Source: Aldrovandia affinis (Eukaryota; Chordata; Actinopteri; Notacanthiformes; Halosauridae). From it: a stretch of 64,000 nucleotides of DNA. Position 1 is the stretch's first letter, and each line of letters begins with the position of its first letter. The DNA is taken from NCBI GenBank assembly GCA_029706075.1, contig JAINUG010000073.1, forward strand, positions 1,697,501 to 1,761,500, written 5' to 3'. Shown in pieces: positions 1 to 11,572 of the stretch. The position numbers and the translations under genes were made by a program. The notes beneath the pieces were generated by a model. That model made no database searches. It saw only the letters and a list, made by a program, of their open reading frames with translations, and was not told where the DNA came from.

Positions 1-870
1 AATTGAGGGAAAAATCGTTAGATTTTTCTTTGTCCTGCATTATCAACCAGTATCGGTATGAATCATCCACATATTCCTGCTGAGTGGTTTTGTATACACT
101 ATATGGTTCTGTTTTCATTTCCAATACACATTTGAATGTGATGAACATCAGCTGTGTCTTGAATCTGTCTTGTTCTTTGTCCAACACCCTAATGAATGTA
201 GATACAACATTTACAAAATTACAAATGTTTTATAAATTACATATTACTATGTGTGCCAAACTCATCAAACCTGACTAAGCTAAGATTACAAATCTTGAGT
301 GCATGACCAGTATTTAACACAAACAGAGTGTTAACAAAGTCTGACTTTTTAAAATGAGAAATTTGCGCAAAACCCCCCACAAAAAAACACCAATACCTGT
401 AAAACAATAGACTGAGGGAGAATACAGCAGTAAGCAGTGCAGCGGTGTGTTATTGACACCCGAACGCAGTCATTATCATGCACTTGTTTGTTAGCGCCCG
501 CGTTTACGCTGAGTGTGAGCACTTTCCCGTGAACTGCATAATTAAAACATCACAACTACGGGCGCCCTGCGAGAGTGGGTCGCCATGACACCGACGCCGC
601 GCTCAATTATGACCGGCGGCACGTGACCGCGGGCCCGTTAAAAAACAATGAGGAGGGTGACACGAACGGCAGCATCGCTGTTGCGAATGTCATTGATTTG
701 AAACGGCGTTTCAACCTTGTTGCGTTGTTGCCGATCTGTGATGAATCATTTACGCCGACACTAATTACACGACTGTAATTGACCCTCTCCCTGCCCTTGA
801 GTTTCCAGATGAGGGACCCGGTACACGTGTACCTAATGTTGGTCAGGCATTCCCCTCCCCCCACAAACTT
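1..870. other. Anonymous non-coding sequence
   Basis: No repeat family or coding frame is recognisable. Bases 450-780 are noticeably richer in GC and CpG than the rest. The short open frames here overlap on both strands and show no family motif, so they are treated as chance. The 29-bp minisatellite begins at the right edge. Confidence 0.5.
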
Positions 871-1160
871 GTGTGGTTCTGTGTGGAGCGTGGTTGGGGC
901 GTGGTTCTGTGTGGCTCAGTAGGTGGAGAGTGGTTCTGTGTGGCTCAGTAGGTAGAGCGTGGTTCTGTGTGGCTCAGTAGGTAGAGAGTGGTTCTGTGTG
1001 GCTCAGTAGGTAGAGCGTAGTTCTGTGTGTCTCAGTAGGCAGAGCGTAGTTCTGTGTGTCTCAGTAGGTAGAGCGTGGTTCTGTGTGGCTCAGTAGGTAG
1101 AGCATGGGTTCTGTGTGGCATGGTTCAGTAGGTAGAGCATGGTTCTGTGTGGCTCATAGG
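871..1160 (+). repeat. 29-bp box-A minisatellite (array A) at the 5' side of a SINE
   Basis: About nine imperfect tandem copies of a 29-bp unit containing TGTGGCTCAGTAGGTAGAGC. Each unit holds TGGCTCAGTAGG, which fits the RNA polymerase III box A consensus of tRNA genes (TRGYNNARNNGG). The array runs straight into the box B and tail of a tRNA-derived SINE, so the units appear to be duplications of the SINE's own head. Some units are degenerate (CATGGTTCAG) and the first is broken. The same unit is expanded at four other places in this window. Confidence 0.88.
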
Positions 1161-1275
1161 TGGCAACGCTTAGGTTGTGGGTTCAATTCCCACTGAAAAA
1201 TGTATGCATTCACTACTGTCGCTTTGGATAGAAGCATCTGCTAAATGGCATATACTGTATATTATATTATATTAC
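1161..1275 (+). mobile_element. SINE A, box B and 3' tail
   Basis: The body of a short tRNA-derived SINE. A box B (GGTTGTGGGTTCAATTCCC) is followed by a spacer with TGTATGCATTCA, then the tail TCGCTTTGGATAGAAGCATC and CTGCTAAATGG, ending in ATATT-type short repeats. The tail matches the 3' end of UnaL2-like LINE fragments elsewhere in the window, implying LINE-mediated retroposition. Its head is replaced by array A. Confidence 0.82.
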
Positions 1276-1440
1276 TCCCACATGGAAGATGTCACACCTT
1301 GTACCCTGTCAGGTGGGGTGTCACCTGGCTTTGAGCCCAGGTGTTCCACTGATCTCTGCACTGAGAGCACTTTATTTCCACCCCAATTCATCTGTGAAAA
1401 GTGCCATCATTTGATCATTTGACATTTGATCTGACCGGGT

Positions 1441-1862
1441 AACATGTTATAAGCTTGCTCACGTTATGTTCGCTCACGAAACAGGGTTTTACTGTCTGTG
1501 CCAAAGGCTCGTACACACTTTGGTAAAAAAGCACCCCAGTTCCCAGCTGCTTTGGCGTGGAATGAGCTCCACAAAGAGCTTCACCTACATGAGCTTGTCT
1601 CACTAAATTATTTTAAAGCAAGGGGTTAAAGCTATGGAGGAAAGTGAAAATTGTATTTGACCCTTAGTTGCACCACACATTTAGACTGCTCTTGTGTAGC
1701 CAGATGTGAAACTGTGAACATTGCTGCTTGTCTGCATCTTAAATGTTGCCATTTTTGTAGTGTCTGTAATCTCTTGCTGCTTTCTTGGCCAGGTCTCTCT
1801 CGAAAAAGAGATTTCTAATCTCAATGAGACCAACCTGGTTAAATAAAGGTTAAATAAAATAA
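1441..1862 (+). mobile_element. Non-LTR retrotransposon 3' end (5'-truncated LINE)
   Basis: A forward frame around 1520-1610 reads FPAALAWNELHKEL and then LVSLNYFKA, the usual pattern at the C-terminus of LINE ORF2 proteins (hydrophobic-WNxLP-like block followed by L..FK). Downstream is a short 3' UTR with the stem-like CAGGTCTCTCTCGAAAAAGA and AATCTCAATGAGACC, ending in GGTTAAATAAAGGTTAAATA. Everything upstream is missing, the normal outcome of aborted reverse transcription. The exact clade is not certain. Confidence 0.72.
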
Positions 1863-3455
1863 GAGATATGGTTTTGGCTTACAAGACATGTTGATGTTCT
1901 ATAAACCTTACATGTCAACCTAAACACCATATATATATATTTATTGTACACCTCTAGTCACCTCTAGGGACTAAAAAAGGCTGAATTAAATCACACCTAT
2001 ATCTCGTAAGACAGCAGAAAGGTACCTGTAACACAAGAGATGAACACTCTCTGGAGAAGGCCTAATACTGCCGCTGAGGTTGTCCAGCCAATCGCAATAA
2101 ACAGTCCCGACCCACTGGCGAATCGCCAGTCTCTGCCCTGCATTGATGAGCCAACTGCCCCCCAGGGACGCAATCAATGTGTGGCTGTCGAACAAAATAG
2201 TGTCCGTGTGTGTGCCAGGGCCCTCGATAATCCTGTTTGTCATGGCTCAGGCCCCCCGGTGTTTATACAGACAATGTTCCCCTCTGGTTAACAAGTCAAG
2301 GCACAAGAGAGGGAGAGACTTTCTCAGCATCTCCTTCCCTGTTTGCTGTTACATTGAACTGACTTTCAGCAAACCTACTTTGGCATCCAAACTTCCAATC
2401 GTACCTCTTTGACACCGCGGTGCAACGTGAGATTCAGCAAGCCAATGCGCTTTCCCTGTCATCTTGTCTCGCGTCGACCGCTCTGCGTTAGATGGCGCTA
2501 ATTGTGCTCCCCGAACGAACCGTCGGCTTCGCCCTCCCCTCCATTTTTCAGGCGTGGCCATTTTTCAGATCTGCCTACGATGCCGCTAATGCGCCGCGAT
2601 GTCGCCGGTGTGATCTGAGGTCGCTTTGTCTGCCTCGCTCGCTTTTCATTACCGCGCTTGTCTTTGAAAGAAAATCACTCGAGGCAAAATAGATTTCAAT
2701 AACTCCCCGAGGATGGAGTGAAAGCTCGCGGAAAGCCCAATCCTCAGCCTCGCCGGCGGACTCTCCACTGAGGGACCCGTGTTCACGCTGTCCAAACGCA
2801 TTCGCTCTGAAAACACGCCCGAGTTTGTTTACCTGCGCTCTTCGGTTTAGGTGTTAGAAGATGACATTTCGTTTGTGCGTTCCCAGCCGCTGAAGCCCCC
2901 TCCTGTCTGAACGAGAGAGCTGGCAGATTAATTATAAATTACACAGGCTTCAGTGTGATATCTGCACAGCGTAAACAAGGCCATTTCATGAAGTTACAAT
3001 AATTCATACAACCCACTGCAGGGAAACCATCTATAACTTAACGCTTCGTGAAAACCGACTGGATACTGGATATTGACAGTTAAAGTGTGCGTATTACTAT
3101 CGTGCTAAAGAAATGACAGGCATTTAAACGCACCAGCCTAGGTGTTCTCCTTGGGAGTCCAAACACCTGTGATTCACTGTACAGCGCGCTTGCTTTCTTC
3201 TACCGCATGTCTGAAATCTACATTCTACAGATTTCAGTCAGTTATTTCAGTATTGCCCTAGTGAATCACAAATTATTTCTCTACAGTGCTCATTTTAATA
3301 ATGCATCATCTTTATTCAGTATTTCCTTTGTCTGGTTCATTTCTTTTCATACGGTAACAAACCTCCATGAATATGGAGAAGTAACCCATACAGTAAACAG
3401 ACATGAAAAAACTAAATATGAAAGCAGCAGGTATGATGAAACGATAGCTGAATGC
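1863..3455. other. Anonymous non-coding sequence
   Basis: No mobile element or gene recognised. Bases 2400-2900 are GC-rich with many CpG dinucleotides, which could be a small CpG island or a conserved regulatory patch, but nothing in the sequence proves either. Confidence 0.4.
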
Positions 3456-3648
3456 AGTGTATGGTGTGTGTGTGTGTGTGTGTGTGTGCGTGCGTGTGCG
3501 TGTGTATGCATGCATACACGTGTGTGTGCATACATGTTTTGTGTGTGTGTGTGGGGCGGGGTGGGGGGTGTATATGTGTGTGTGTGTGTGTATGTGTATG
3601 TATGCATGCATGCACATGTTTTGTGTGTGTGTGTGGGCGGGGTGGGGG

Positions 3649-3697
<49 letters not shown>
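3456..3697 (+). repeat. Compound (GT)n microsatellite with a duplicated block
   Basis: Alternating GT tracts are interrupted by GTGCGTGCG, TATGCATGCATACACG and GGGCGGGGTGGGGG segments. A block with CATGTTTTGTGTGTG followed by GGGCGGGGTGGGG occurs twice about 90 bases apart, so the tract grew by local duplication. Alternating purine-pyrimidine runs of this length can adopt Z-DNA. The long open frames over it are low-complexity artefacts of VCVC or HTHT repeats. Confidence 0.9.
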
Positions 3698-3700
<3 letters not shown>

Positions 3701-4429
3701 TCCACTGCATGAAACATCCTCTTCACAGCTTTCTGCCACTTTGTGCTTCGAAACGCATTCCCCACTGCTTCCCGGAGTGGACATCAATCCGTTTGTGGAA
3801 ATGCAATCATTTCTGCACTTTATTGATTCCCAACTCTTCATTTTTCTCCAAGGTCACAGTCCGAGTCCTGCGTTTCAGGTGTCATTACAGTAATATTAAA
3901 TCAGTCGCTGCCGGCAGCGACCCTAAGCACCGAGCTTTCTGATTGGGCGCGCAGCAGTCAATTCTCAGTTTACACGAGGTCGAGTCACGCCGCGGTATCG
4001 ACTGTCCCAATCAACAGCGCTAATTGCGAGAGACTTGCTCTGAATGTGCGCTGAAAAGCAACCGGTGAGAGCAATGGAAAAAAACACACATATTACACAA
4101 GCACATTTTACTCTTATTTCAAGACAATATTAAATAAGAGCAAAAAATCCACACTCCTAATAACTCACCAAAAAGGGTGCTCATATGCTATTTTGTGTGT
4201 TTGTGAGGGTGCGTGTCAGCGTGTGTGTGTGAGAGTGTGCATGTGTGTGTGTTACAGGAGATTAAATGAAGATTCTTCCGTTTAAATCATGACCAAGTTA
4301 CAGGGGTGGGCGTTCCCATAAATGCCTGACCCCATCCCTCTGAAAGGTAGATGGGAATGGCACGCCTCACGCACCTATAGGATCCATAGGGTGCTGTGTT
4401 TGAATCGACCCGTGTTACAAGGTTTTACA
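3698..4429. other. Anonymous non-coding sequence
   Basis: No gene or repeat family recognised apart from a short GT-rich tract near 4190-4252. Confidence 0.4.
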
Positions 4430-4850
4430 AGTCAACATTTATTTGTATTGCGCTTTTTACAATTCATTTGTCACAAAACACTTAACAGAGGGGGAACCCA
4501 GGCCTAGACCCCCCCAAAAGCAAGCCTAAAGGCAACAGTGGCAAGGAAAAACTCCTTTACATTACATTACATTACATTACAGGCATTTGGCAGACGCTCT
4601 TATCCAGAGCGCCGTACAACAAAGTGTTAACCGTAGTCATGAACAGTTTAGCTGAAAGCCACCCTAGCGGGAAATACAGTTCCAGATGCTAGGAGCAACC
4701 ACATAGTTAAACTAGGACCCTGTAGGTAAATCTGTAGCCACAATTCAAAGGTAGCAATAAAACAATCAGTGTGGAAAATAATGCCTAAGCCTTGATAGGG
4801 AGAAACCTTGGGAGGAACCAGACTAAAAGGGGTCCCTCCATTTGTTCTAT
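4430..4850 (+). mobile_element. Common teleost interspersed repeat, interrupted by a LINE tail
   Basis: The left part reads TTGTATTGCGCTTTTTACAA, GGAACCCAGGCC, then AGGCAACAGTGGCAAGGAAA. The right part resumes near 4791 with AGAAACCTTGGGAGGAACC. This ordered pair of motifs is a widespread fish repeat block. A UnaL2-type fragment sits between the two parts and splits what was one continuous repeat. I cannot assign the repeat to a named family. Confidence 0.6.
4556..4790 (-). mobile_element. Nested UnaL2-type tail fragment
   Basis: Begins with five ATTAC units, the reverse complement of a (TGTAA)n end, then CAGACGCTCTTATCCAGAGC, the reverse of the conserved LINE/SINE tail. It lies within a separate repeat. 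CCTT-like bases at both edges may be a short target duplication, but this is not secure. The order shows that the host repeat was there first. Confidence 0.65.
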
Positions 4851-4861
4851 TGGCTTCACAG

Positions 4862-5582
4862 ATGTGTTTCGTTAGGCAGATGTATTCATTTGTGTCATTA
4901 GTGAATGGAGAAGAGAGCTGTTGATGTCTAGTCTTGATGCTAGACTTTGCAATTGCCTTTGGAGATTGTTGTTGGGGTGTGACAACATGAGGAAGACAGC
5001 AGTGTCGATGCAACTTAAGCTGGCTGTCAGAAAGGCTCAGAAATGAAAATCAATTAATCAGGAGCATTGCAAAAACCCTGGGCATGCCCAAGTCAACAGT
5101 TTGGTTCATCATTAACAAGAAAAAAACAACTGGTGAACTCAATTATGTCAAAAGACCGGTAGACCGAGGAAGACCACTGTAGTGGATGACCAGAGAATAC
5201 TGGTGATATGCTTTGGATCATAGGCATTTCCTTTTTTTCTCCACACTTTCCTCTTTCCATCATTCTGGTACATGTTAATCTTTGTCTCATCTGTCCACCA
5301 GACTTTGTTCCAGAACTCTTGGGGCTCTTTTAGGTGCTTTTTAGCAAACTGTAATCTCACTTTTCTGTTCTTCAGGCTTATCAGTGGTTTGCATTTTGTA
5401 GTGTACCCTCTGTAGTCCTGCTGGTGTAGTCTTCTACATATGGTAGACTTTGACACATCTACACCTGCATCCAGGAGAGTGTTTTTGATCTGTTGGGCCG
5501 TTGTCAGGGGGGTTTTCTTCACCATAGAGAGTATTCTCCGGTAATCCACTACAGTGGTCTACCAGGTCTTTTGACATAATTG
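4862..5582. mobile_element. Rearranged Tc1/mariner relic with internal inversion
   Basis: Bases 4862-5204 are the 5' non-coding leader and N-terminal region of a Tc1 transposase on the plus strand, broken by stops. Bases 5205-5582 are transposase on the minus strand: QIKNTLLDAGVDVSKSTI, RRLHQQDYRGYTTKC and WWTDETKINMYQ, the last including the first catalytic Asp. The stretch around 5139-5203 is repeated in reverse at 5526-5582, giving arms of about 55 bases. The C-terminal two thirds and both termini are absent, so the copy is dead. It belongs to the same family as the element at 51911-53104. Confidence 0.8.
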
Positions 5583-5674
5583 AATGCATCCATTTTTCAC
5601 TACGTGGCCCCAGTGGGAATCAAACTCACAACCTAAGCGTTGTCAGCGCCATGCTCTACCGACTGAGCCACTCA
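5583..5674 (-). mobile_element. SINE A fragment (single head unit)
   Basis: On the minus strand: a box A (GTGGCTCAGTCGGTAGAGC-like), then CATGGCGCTGACAACGC, box B (GGTTGTGAGTTTGATTCCC) and the start of the spacer. It ends abruptly at the Tc1 relic, so the tail is missing. It shows the ancestral layout with one box A, before the minisatellite growth seen elsewhere. Confidence 0.75.
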
Positions 5675-8534
5675 AAAAAACATCACACTGCTTTTTTGGA
5701 GCATCTATTAAGTGCGTGAGTCTCATTCTTTCAAGTGTTATGTGTCACTTCAACTCGGCACCTTATGCTAAGACGTTTCTGGATGCGTATGTTTGTCATG
5801 TGACTGATTAAGATGACAGCCAACAGAGCCCAGCCCAGTTTTGTTTTGTTGTAGTCCATGTTTTGTTGGAGTTTCTAAACTAAGATTCGGGAGAGAAATG
5901 ATCAGGCAACATGTTACGCTTCCCTCGACCAGCTGCATCTAATCTTCCCCACAGGTATAAAATCACCACGTACCTTTCTCCCACCGTGCAAAGCTGTTTC
6001 CAGCATCCCACCACCCTTCCCCATCTCCCCCTTGTTTCATGCTAATGTTAGACGACCAGGAGACTCAGCAGTCTGACTTGAAATGCAAGTTTATTACACA
6101 CAGCGGTCCACAGCGAGTTGGTAAAGAGTCTAAAGTGAATTAGTCTCTCACCTGAATATATACATAGGGACAGATGATCAGTTTATGAGCCTTTGTGTTG
6201 CTAACAAAGCACCAGCAAGGAAGTCAGGAAGTCTGATTAGCTCATTCAATAGAAGAGGCACTGTTTGCTGACAAAGCATCGGTAATCAAAGACAGGAACT
6301 TACTGTCTAATCAACTCACTCATTCCTATACAGATGACCTCGTCAAAATGGCACGGTTAATGTATTTCACAACAGACAGCATACACAATTCTTCACTAAC
6401 CTTCATTTGAATTCTTTCCCTTTTCTTATTTTGTTGTTGTCCTGTAGGAGGGGGGGGGTCAACAACCTTGTCTTACAGCCAGGTGCGATCTCACCTCCGG
6501 ACTCTAAGCCCAAGAACCACAATCCTTAAAACACAACCCTCTTGAAATACCATTTCCCGCATATCAATACAACTTCCTGCCTTTAAATGCACTCTGGTTG
6601 TGACTACTGAACCTGGGATCAGGTACACCACGCCTGGGCTCCACAGAATTTCACCTTGAAAAAGAAGCAGGTAAACCCCCTCCCAAAGCTCACGTATTCC
6701 CCTCCCTGACTGAACGTTATGTCTGCACCGTCTAAGGAGTAACTGCACCGTGAAGTGCCCTGCCGCCAGCCATAATGACTTAATCAATGGTCATGAATAT
6801 TTCCCGCTGTTAACACAGCGAAAGGCATTCGTCCAATTTAATGGTTTTAAAGTATTTTTTTGCTTGTGGATTTTTCCACTTTTTCCTTGTTTGTCTGCAT
6901 TTGAGACTACTCACGGTCTGCATGCTAATGCTCGTTCTCCTACATTTGCAGCATTGTAATTCACAAACAATTTTCACCTTAGACTTGAGTCTTAATGAAT
7001 AATGTAGCTTCAGTAAGATAAAGAATTTATAACCTTTCGGTTTGAGTCATATTATATATACTATTTACAAAGGGGTGGACTAGGGGTGCGTATCCTTCCC
7101 TCTCAAACAATTCGATACATATCTAGATACGTGGTCTACAATGCAATACAAAAGAGATAGTTAAACAGATAACGATCCGATACGATTCGATTGTTTCCTC
7201 AAGATGTACCCATATTCCAAGACAATAACACATTTTTGTTCAAATTTTAAGGCAGCTGCCTTGCTGATTTCCCATACTGCCTTAGAGAAAATATGAAAAA
7301 ATTTGGCAAAAATTATCATCAGAAGCCATTTTATTCCAGTGTTAACTAGCACATTTTGTCTTACAACCAGAAGAGAGCACATCTCTGTCTACACTTTCTA
7401 TCCTAGTTAGCGAAGACAAGCTTTCTGAGAACCAAACATCCCATTTTAGGCAGTCTAATGGATGTTAAATGTATAAAAAAAACATTTACATTGTTTTGTT
7501 TTGATTATCGATGCTAGGTGGATCAGTGCAGCTATAGCTAACCAGCTGGGTGTGAAGGATGAGCCTTCACCTATCTTTTAAAGTGCACATCGTTGGCTAG
7601 GAATGCTAAGTTCCAAATGTTTAAATTTGTCAAACCATTTTTGATTGGAATGGATGTTAATTAAATAATTGTGGGTTTGTCAAATGTGCAGGATCTTTTT
7701 CAATGTGTTCAATTTGCAAATCTCTCAAGTTGATCGACACCAACCATTTCATTTCACTGTATCTGTAATTGAGTGTAATTGTGTGAAGGTCAGAACCAGT
7801 GATTGCCTCACATGTTCCACATGAGCCAATTTAGGCTGTTGAAGTGCAGGTGTGTGGCTACTGAAAGTGAATCAGTGTCTTGACAAGGTATGTGTAGGGA
7901 CAGTGTATAGAGTGATTTGTGCTGCAACTTATGCAACTTATGCTAGCTATCTATACACACACTTCATCCTAGCTAGCATGGCTGCAGCGTTTAAGTGTTG
8001 AATCAAATCTAATGATCGGTGCTGTCACAGCTAGTTGATTGTATTTGGGACTGGAAAAAAAATTGCTATGCAGACTACCAACTACCCCTAAACTGTTGTG
8101 TTGTTACTCCTTTTTTACAACACTCTTGTGGGTTATTGAAGACTTAATACTGTTTCTTTATAAAGTTGCCTTTATTCATCTCTGCCCTGCAGAACACACA
8201 CAACCATCAGCTAATAACTCCAGGAAGAGAGAGGGGGCGGGAAAAGCGCTTTGTTGTTTTTTTATACTGACTCATCACATCACCGTCTGACAATCAATCA
8301 ACAGGCATCACCTTCAATACACCACATTTAGCAAACACAGGCACTATTGCTAGTTGTGGTGGTTGACATTGGCATTTATTTGATTCAGTGCCCCCACAAA
8401 ATCATGTTCTATTGGGCGCTGTTCAACAGTTTAGCTTAGATTCAGCTGATCAATGTGCTTGTTTACATGTTCAAAATCAAATGAATGGACTAGAATGGAA
8501 ATTAAGAACAATTTGATTGGAAGAATGCTTAGAC
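5675..8534. other. Anonymous non-coding sequence
   Basis: No gene found. Bases 6050-6480 contain a run (TTTATTACACACAGCGG and flanks) that could be part of an old LTR on the minus strand, but no paired LTR or clear ends are seen. Bases 7080-7200 have GGGGTGCGTATC and CGATACGATTCGATTG, reminiscent of degenerate DNA-transposon ends, not proven. Confidence 0.35.
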
Positions 8535-8821
8535 CAGGGGTGGGCAATTCCGGTCCTGGAGGGCCGGTGTGTATAGGTTTTTGTTTCTCAATTACTCTGG
8601 CTCAATTAGCTAAAGTTGGTACGCCAATGCTGGTTCTTGTAGATTAGACCACAGTAACATGTTTCATATGGGAACACAAGAACAGTCTTTAGCTGTCACT
8701 CATGGGCTTAGTGAAATTTAGCTAAAATGTCAGACCACATAAATGATTGAGCGAATTAAATAATTAAGCAGAAGTTGGCATGAAATCCAGAAATGGATAC
8801 GGCCCTCGTTGCCCACCCCTG
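8535..8821. mobile_element. hAT-type MITE, 287 bp
   Basis: Starts CAGGGGTGGGCAATTCC and ends TTGCCCACCCCTG, so the inverted ends match over 13 bases and carry the CAG...CTG termini of hAT elements. The flanking octamers GCTTAGAC and GTCCAGAC agree at five of eight positions, consistent with an eroded 8-bp target duplication. No transposase is encoded. The ends match those of the MITE at 11360-11564, but the interior differs. Confidence 0.82.
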
Positions 8822-9373
8822 GTCCAGACTCTAGAGAGAAGAATCGGGGTGGTTAACGGTCACACCTACTGGCAGGGCAGCTAAAGCACACAGCTGTGCT
8901 GCACTACCTAATTGTACCTGTGTGCTTAAAACTGCTCTGCTCTCTTTGTAGGTGGCTGGAACCTGGGAGTGGAAAGTCTGAGAGAGTGAGAGGAGAAGTT
9001 TGCCTGAAAAAAAAGTCTTGGGAGTGAATACGTTACTGTTTAGTGTTTTGCCAAATGGTGGATTTTGATTTAGTTTGTTATTTTTTTATTGTTTTGTGTC
9101 CCGAACCCATGAGCGTGACAGCCAAAGATTTTATTTATTTTGACCTGTGCGTGCTCTCTCTCTCTCTCTCTCTCTCAAGCTAGGAGTCAACAAACACAGA
9201 ACGATATATACTGTGTATATATACAGTATATATGTGTATATATACATGCACTGTATTAATATTTTCATATCAATTGACCATACTTGAAATTGCAAACATT
9301 TTTGTTGTTATTTTTGCAAAGACTAGGCTTGTCAGCCTGATCAATGGCCAACACACACAACTGTCTCTCTTAA
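8822..9373. other. Non-coding with simple repeats
   Basis: Contains a (CT)n tract near 9155-9178 and an alternating TATA-rich palindromic stretch near 9203-9245. No gene recognised. Confidence 0.5.
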
Positions 9374-10024
9374 GGGCAATTTATGCTTTACACAACCAGT
9401 GTCCCGTGACACGCCACACGACGTTTCAAGTTTTGAGCATTCATACTTTCCATCGTCATCTCTATGGTAACCAGCTGAGCAAACGGACATTTATTTACTT
9501 CAACAAAAAAGTCTAACATTTGCAAGCTTTATTTGGCCACGATACCAGGTTGCTAGCTAGCTAGCTAGATATCAATAGCTTTGCTTAGCTAACGTTAACA
9601 TAGATATTTTACCTGTCTCGTAACAGTTTCCACTTATATCTGCATTGCAGCTGGTCTCTGTTGAGATGCCTTGAGAATCTCCCCCCATGAATTTGCCTTG
9701 AGATCTCCCCCCATGAATTTGTCATCTTTATAATCATTTCTTGAGGAGTTAAAATTATTCAAACCCGTCCATTTTAATAACATGAAAACAACAAAACAAA
9801 GTAAGATGGAAGACGTATTCTGTATCTCCATGGCAATGGAGTTCACCTTGTTGTTCCAACCAATCAGATTGCGACATTTAATGACAGCATCTGCAAGCTT
9901 TTTTCTTCTGGAGGTACGTGACACCCTCCGCGATGCTCCTCTGTGACACATTTCTGTCCTTTTCACATCACTTCTGTCCCGCGACGTGTCGTGCGACACT
10001 TGTCGTGTAAAGCAGAAATTGGCC
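9374..10024. mobile_element. PIF/Harbinger-like non-autonomous element
   Basis: Left end GGGCAATTTATGCTTTACAC and right end reading inward GGCCAATTTCTGCTTTACAC form an inverted repeat that continues into GTGTC and CGACACG motifs. The flanking triplets are TAA and TAC, close to the TWA duplication of PIF/Harbinger elements. The inner sequence has TCTATGGTAACCAGCTGAGC, which fits this group in fish. No transposase frame is visible. The family call is by pattern only. Confidence 0.58.
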
Positions 10025-11359
10025 TACAAATGAGGGAGTTCTCATATTTAGTGCTGTGCTATACGTAGATTGATTGGAAATAAAATTATAAAGCGTAAAC
10101 TATAAGCTAATAAAATACACACTCGCACACGATTTTATAAGCAAAGGTTGGAAATCAGTCACATTTATTGCAACAGTTAACAAACTGTTAAGGTGATGAA
10201 TTCCGTAATGTAGGTACAAGGGTTGAGAGATCCGCTTCTCACTGCCTCTTAAACGCAGTGGGGCAAATGTCAGTGAGAATGAATTAGCCCGGAGAAGGCT
10301 CATCGCCTGTCCCTCAAGAACAAATTAATCAGCAGCTGATTACAGGCACTTTAAGTATATGGTTGCAAGTTCTTAATTAAAATTCGCCTGCCCTTCTTAG
10401 TAATTAACTGCTCTGCACTGGGCAGAAATAAAACCGTTTAAAAAAGTTTAAAAAAGCAATTTCCTCGCTGTTTAGATGGTGACTACATCCCATTACAATA
10501 CAGACTGCTGTTCTGGCAAGTGTGCCCGCAGATTAGAAATAATTGCTCAAATTCACTCCATTTGCCATTTTACACGATTTACTTCTTAATGCACTTCGTA
10601 CTCTGCACTTTTTTGAGGTAGGAAAATTGCTCATGTCAAGCAGACCGGATTGAAAAATATATATTTTCCTCTAAACCTTTTTATAAATGACACAGGTTTT
10701 TGTTGTTTTGCCTTTTTTTGGTTGTTGTGAGCTAATGCGGGCCGTAACCGCTCCAACTGTGAAATCTGTCCCGTCACTGACAGTTACATGGGTAATGTAT
10801 TCCATGCCTATGTTTTCAAAATTAAATCTGTTTTCCGCTGCTCGTCCCAAAACTACAACCTTGCACCCAGCCCTGGAAATAGCGGGAGTCCTGTCGTTAT
10901 ACTGGAACTGATTAGGAATGACAGGGACGGCAGTTTAATTTTAAACAGCTTGTTCGTCAAACAGGAACAGAGAGAAGACGTCTGACTAGCTGCTGAAGTT
11001 GCATTCTTACAGAGTTCTTCTGTGCCGTGTTTATTTTCACACATCGTTTCACTCTCCTCACACCCGAGTCTGTGTCTGCCTTCTCCAGTCCCTCTCGGCT
11101 GAACGCCGTACTCTGGATCTGAAACACAGTTTTGACAGTGTGCATCTTCTTTCAGACCACAGATGCGGTTTGAAGATGCGGAGCTATGTTTTGTACGTGT
11201 GTCTTCATAATGTGTCAGAGATAGAGTTACCAACTTAGTGTGTGAGTGTGTCAGAGAGAGAGAGAGAAGGAGGAAGTTACCAACTTGTGTGTGTGTGCCT
11301 GTGTGTGTGTGCCAAATTCAATGGTGGAAGGGCCCATCCCATTGGAAATACGTCTACAC
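10025..11359. other. Anonymous non-coding sequence
   Basis: No gene or transposon recognised. Bases 10310-10420 are rich in TAATTA-like homeodomain sites (TTAATCAGCAGCTGATTA, TTCTTAATTAAAATTCG), as in many developmental enhancers, but this is only suggestive. GT and GA tracts lie at 11240-11312. Confidence 0.4.
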
Positions 11360-11564
11360 CAGGGGTGGGCAATCTTACCCTGTGTGGGCCAGTGTGGGTG
11401 CAGGCTTTTGTTCCAGCCGAGCAGTAGCTCACCTGATTTGACTAATCAGCTAATCAAAGTCTTCAATCAGGGCTTTGATTAGTGGAATCAGGTGTGTCAC
11501 TGTTCAGTTGGAACAAAAGCCTGCACCCACACCGGCCCACACAGGGTAAGATTGCCCACCCCTG
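11360..11564. mobile_element. hAT-type MITE, 205 bp, with perfect 8-bp target duplication
   Basis: The ends are CAGGGGTGGGCAATCTTACC and its near-exact reverse complement, with pairing extending over dozens of bases through CCTGTGTGGGCC and GTGGGTGCAGGCTTTTGTTC. The octamer GTCTACAC occurs directly before (11352-11359) and after (11565-11572) the element, an exact hAT target duplication. The central part contains AATCAGCTAATCAAAG. It encodes nothing and depends on an hAT transposase elsewhere. Confidence 0.95.
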
Positions 11565-11572
11565 GTCTACAC

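Noticed and set aside
3207-3893. Long open frames (up to 228 codons) over the GT tract
   Set aside because: They consist of VCVC or HTHT runs from a microsatellite and occur in several frames and on both strands.
6050-6480. Possible LTR on the minus strand
   Set aside because: No TG/CA boundaries, partner LTR or target duplication could be defined.
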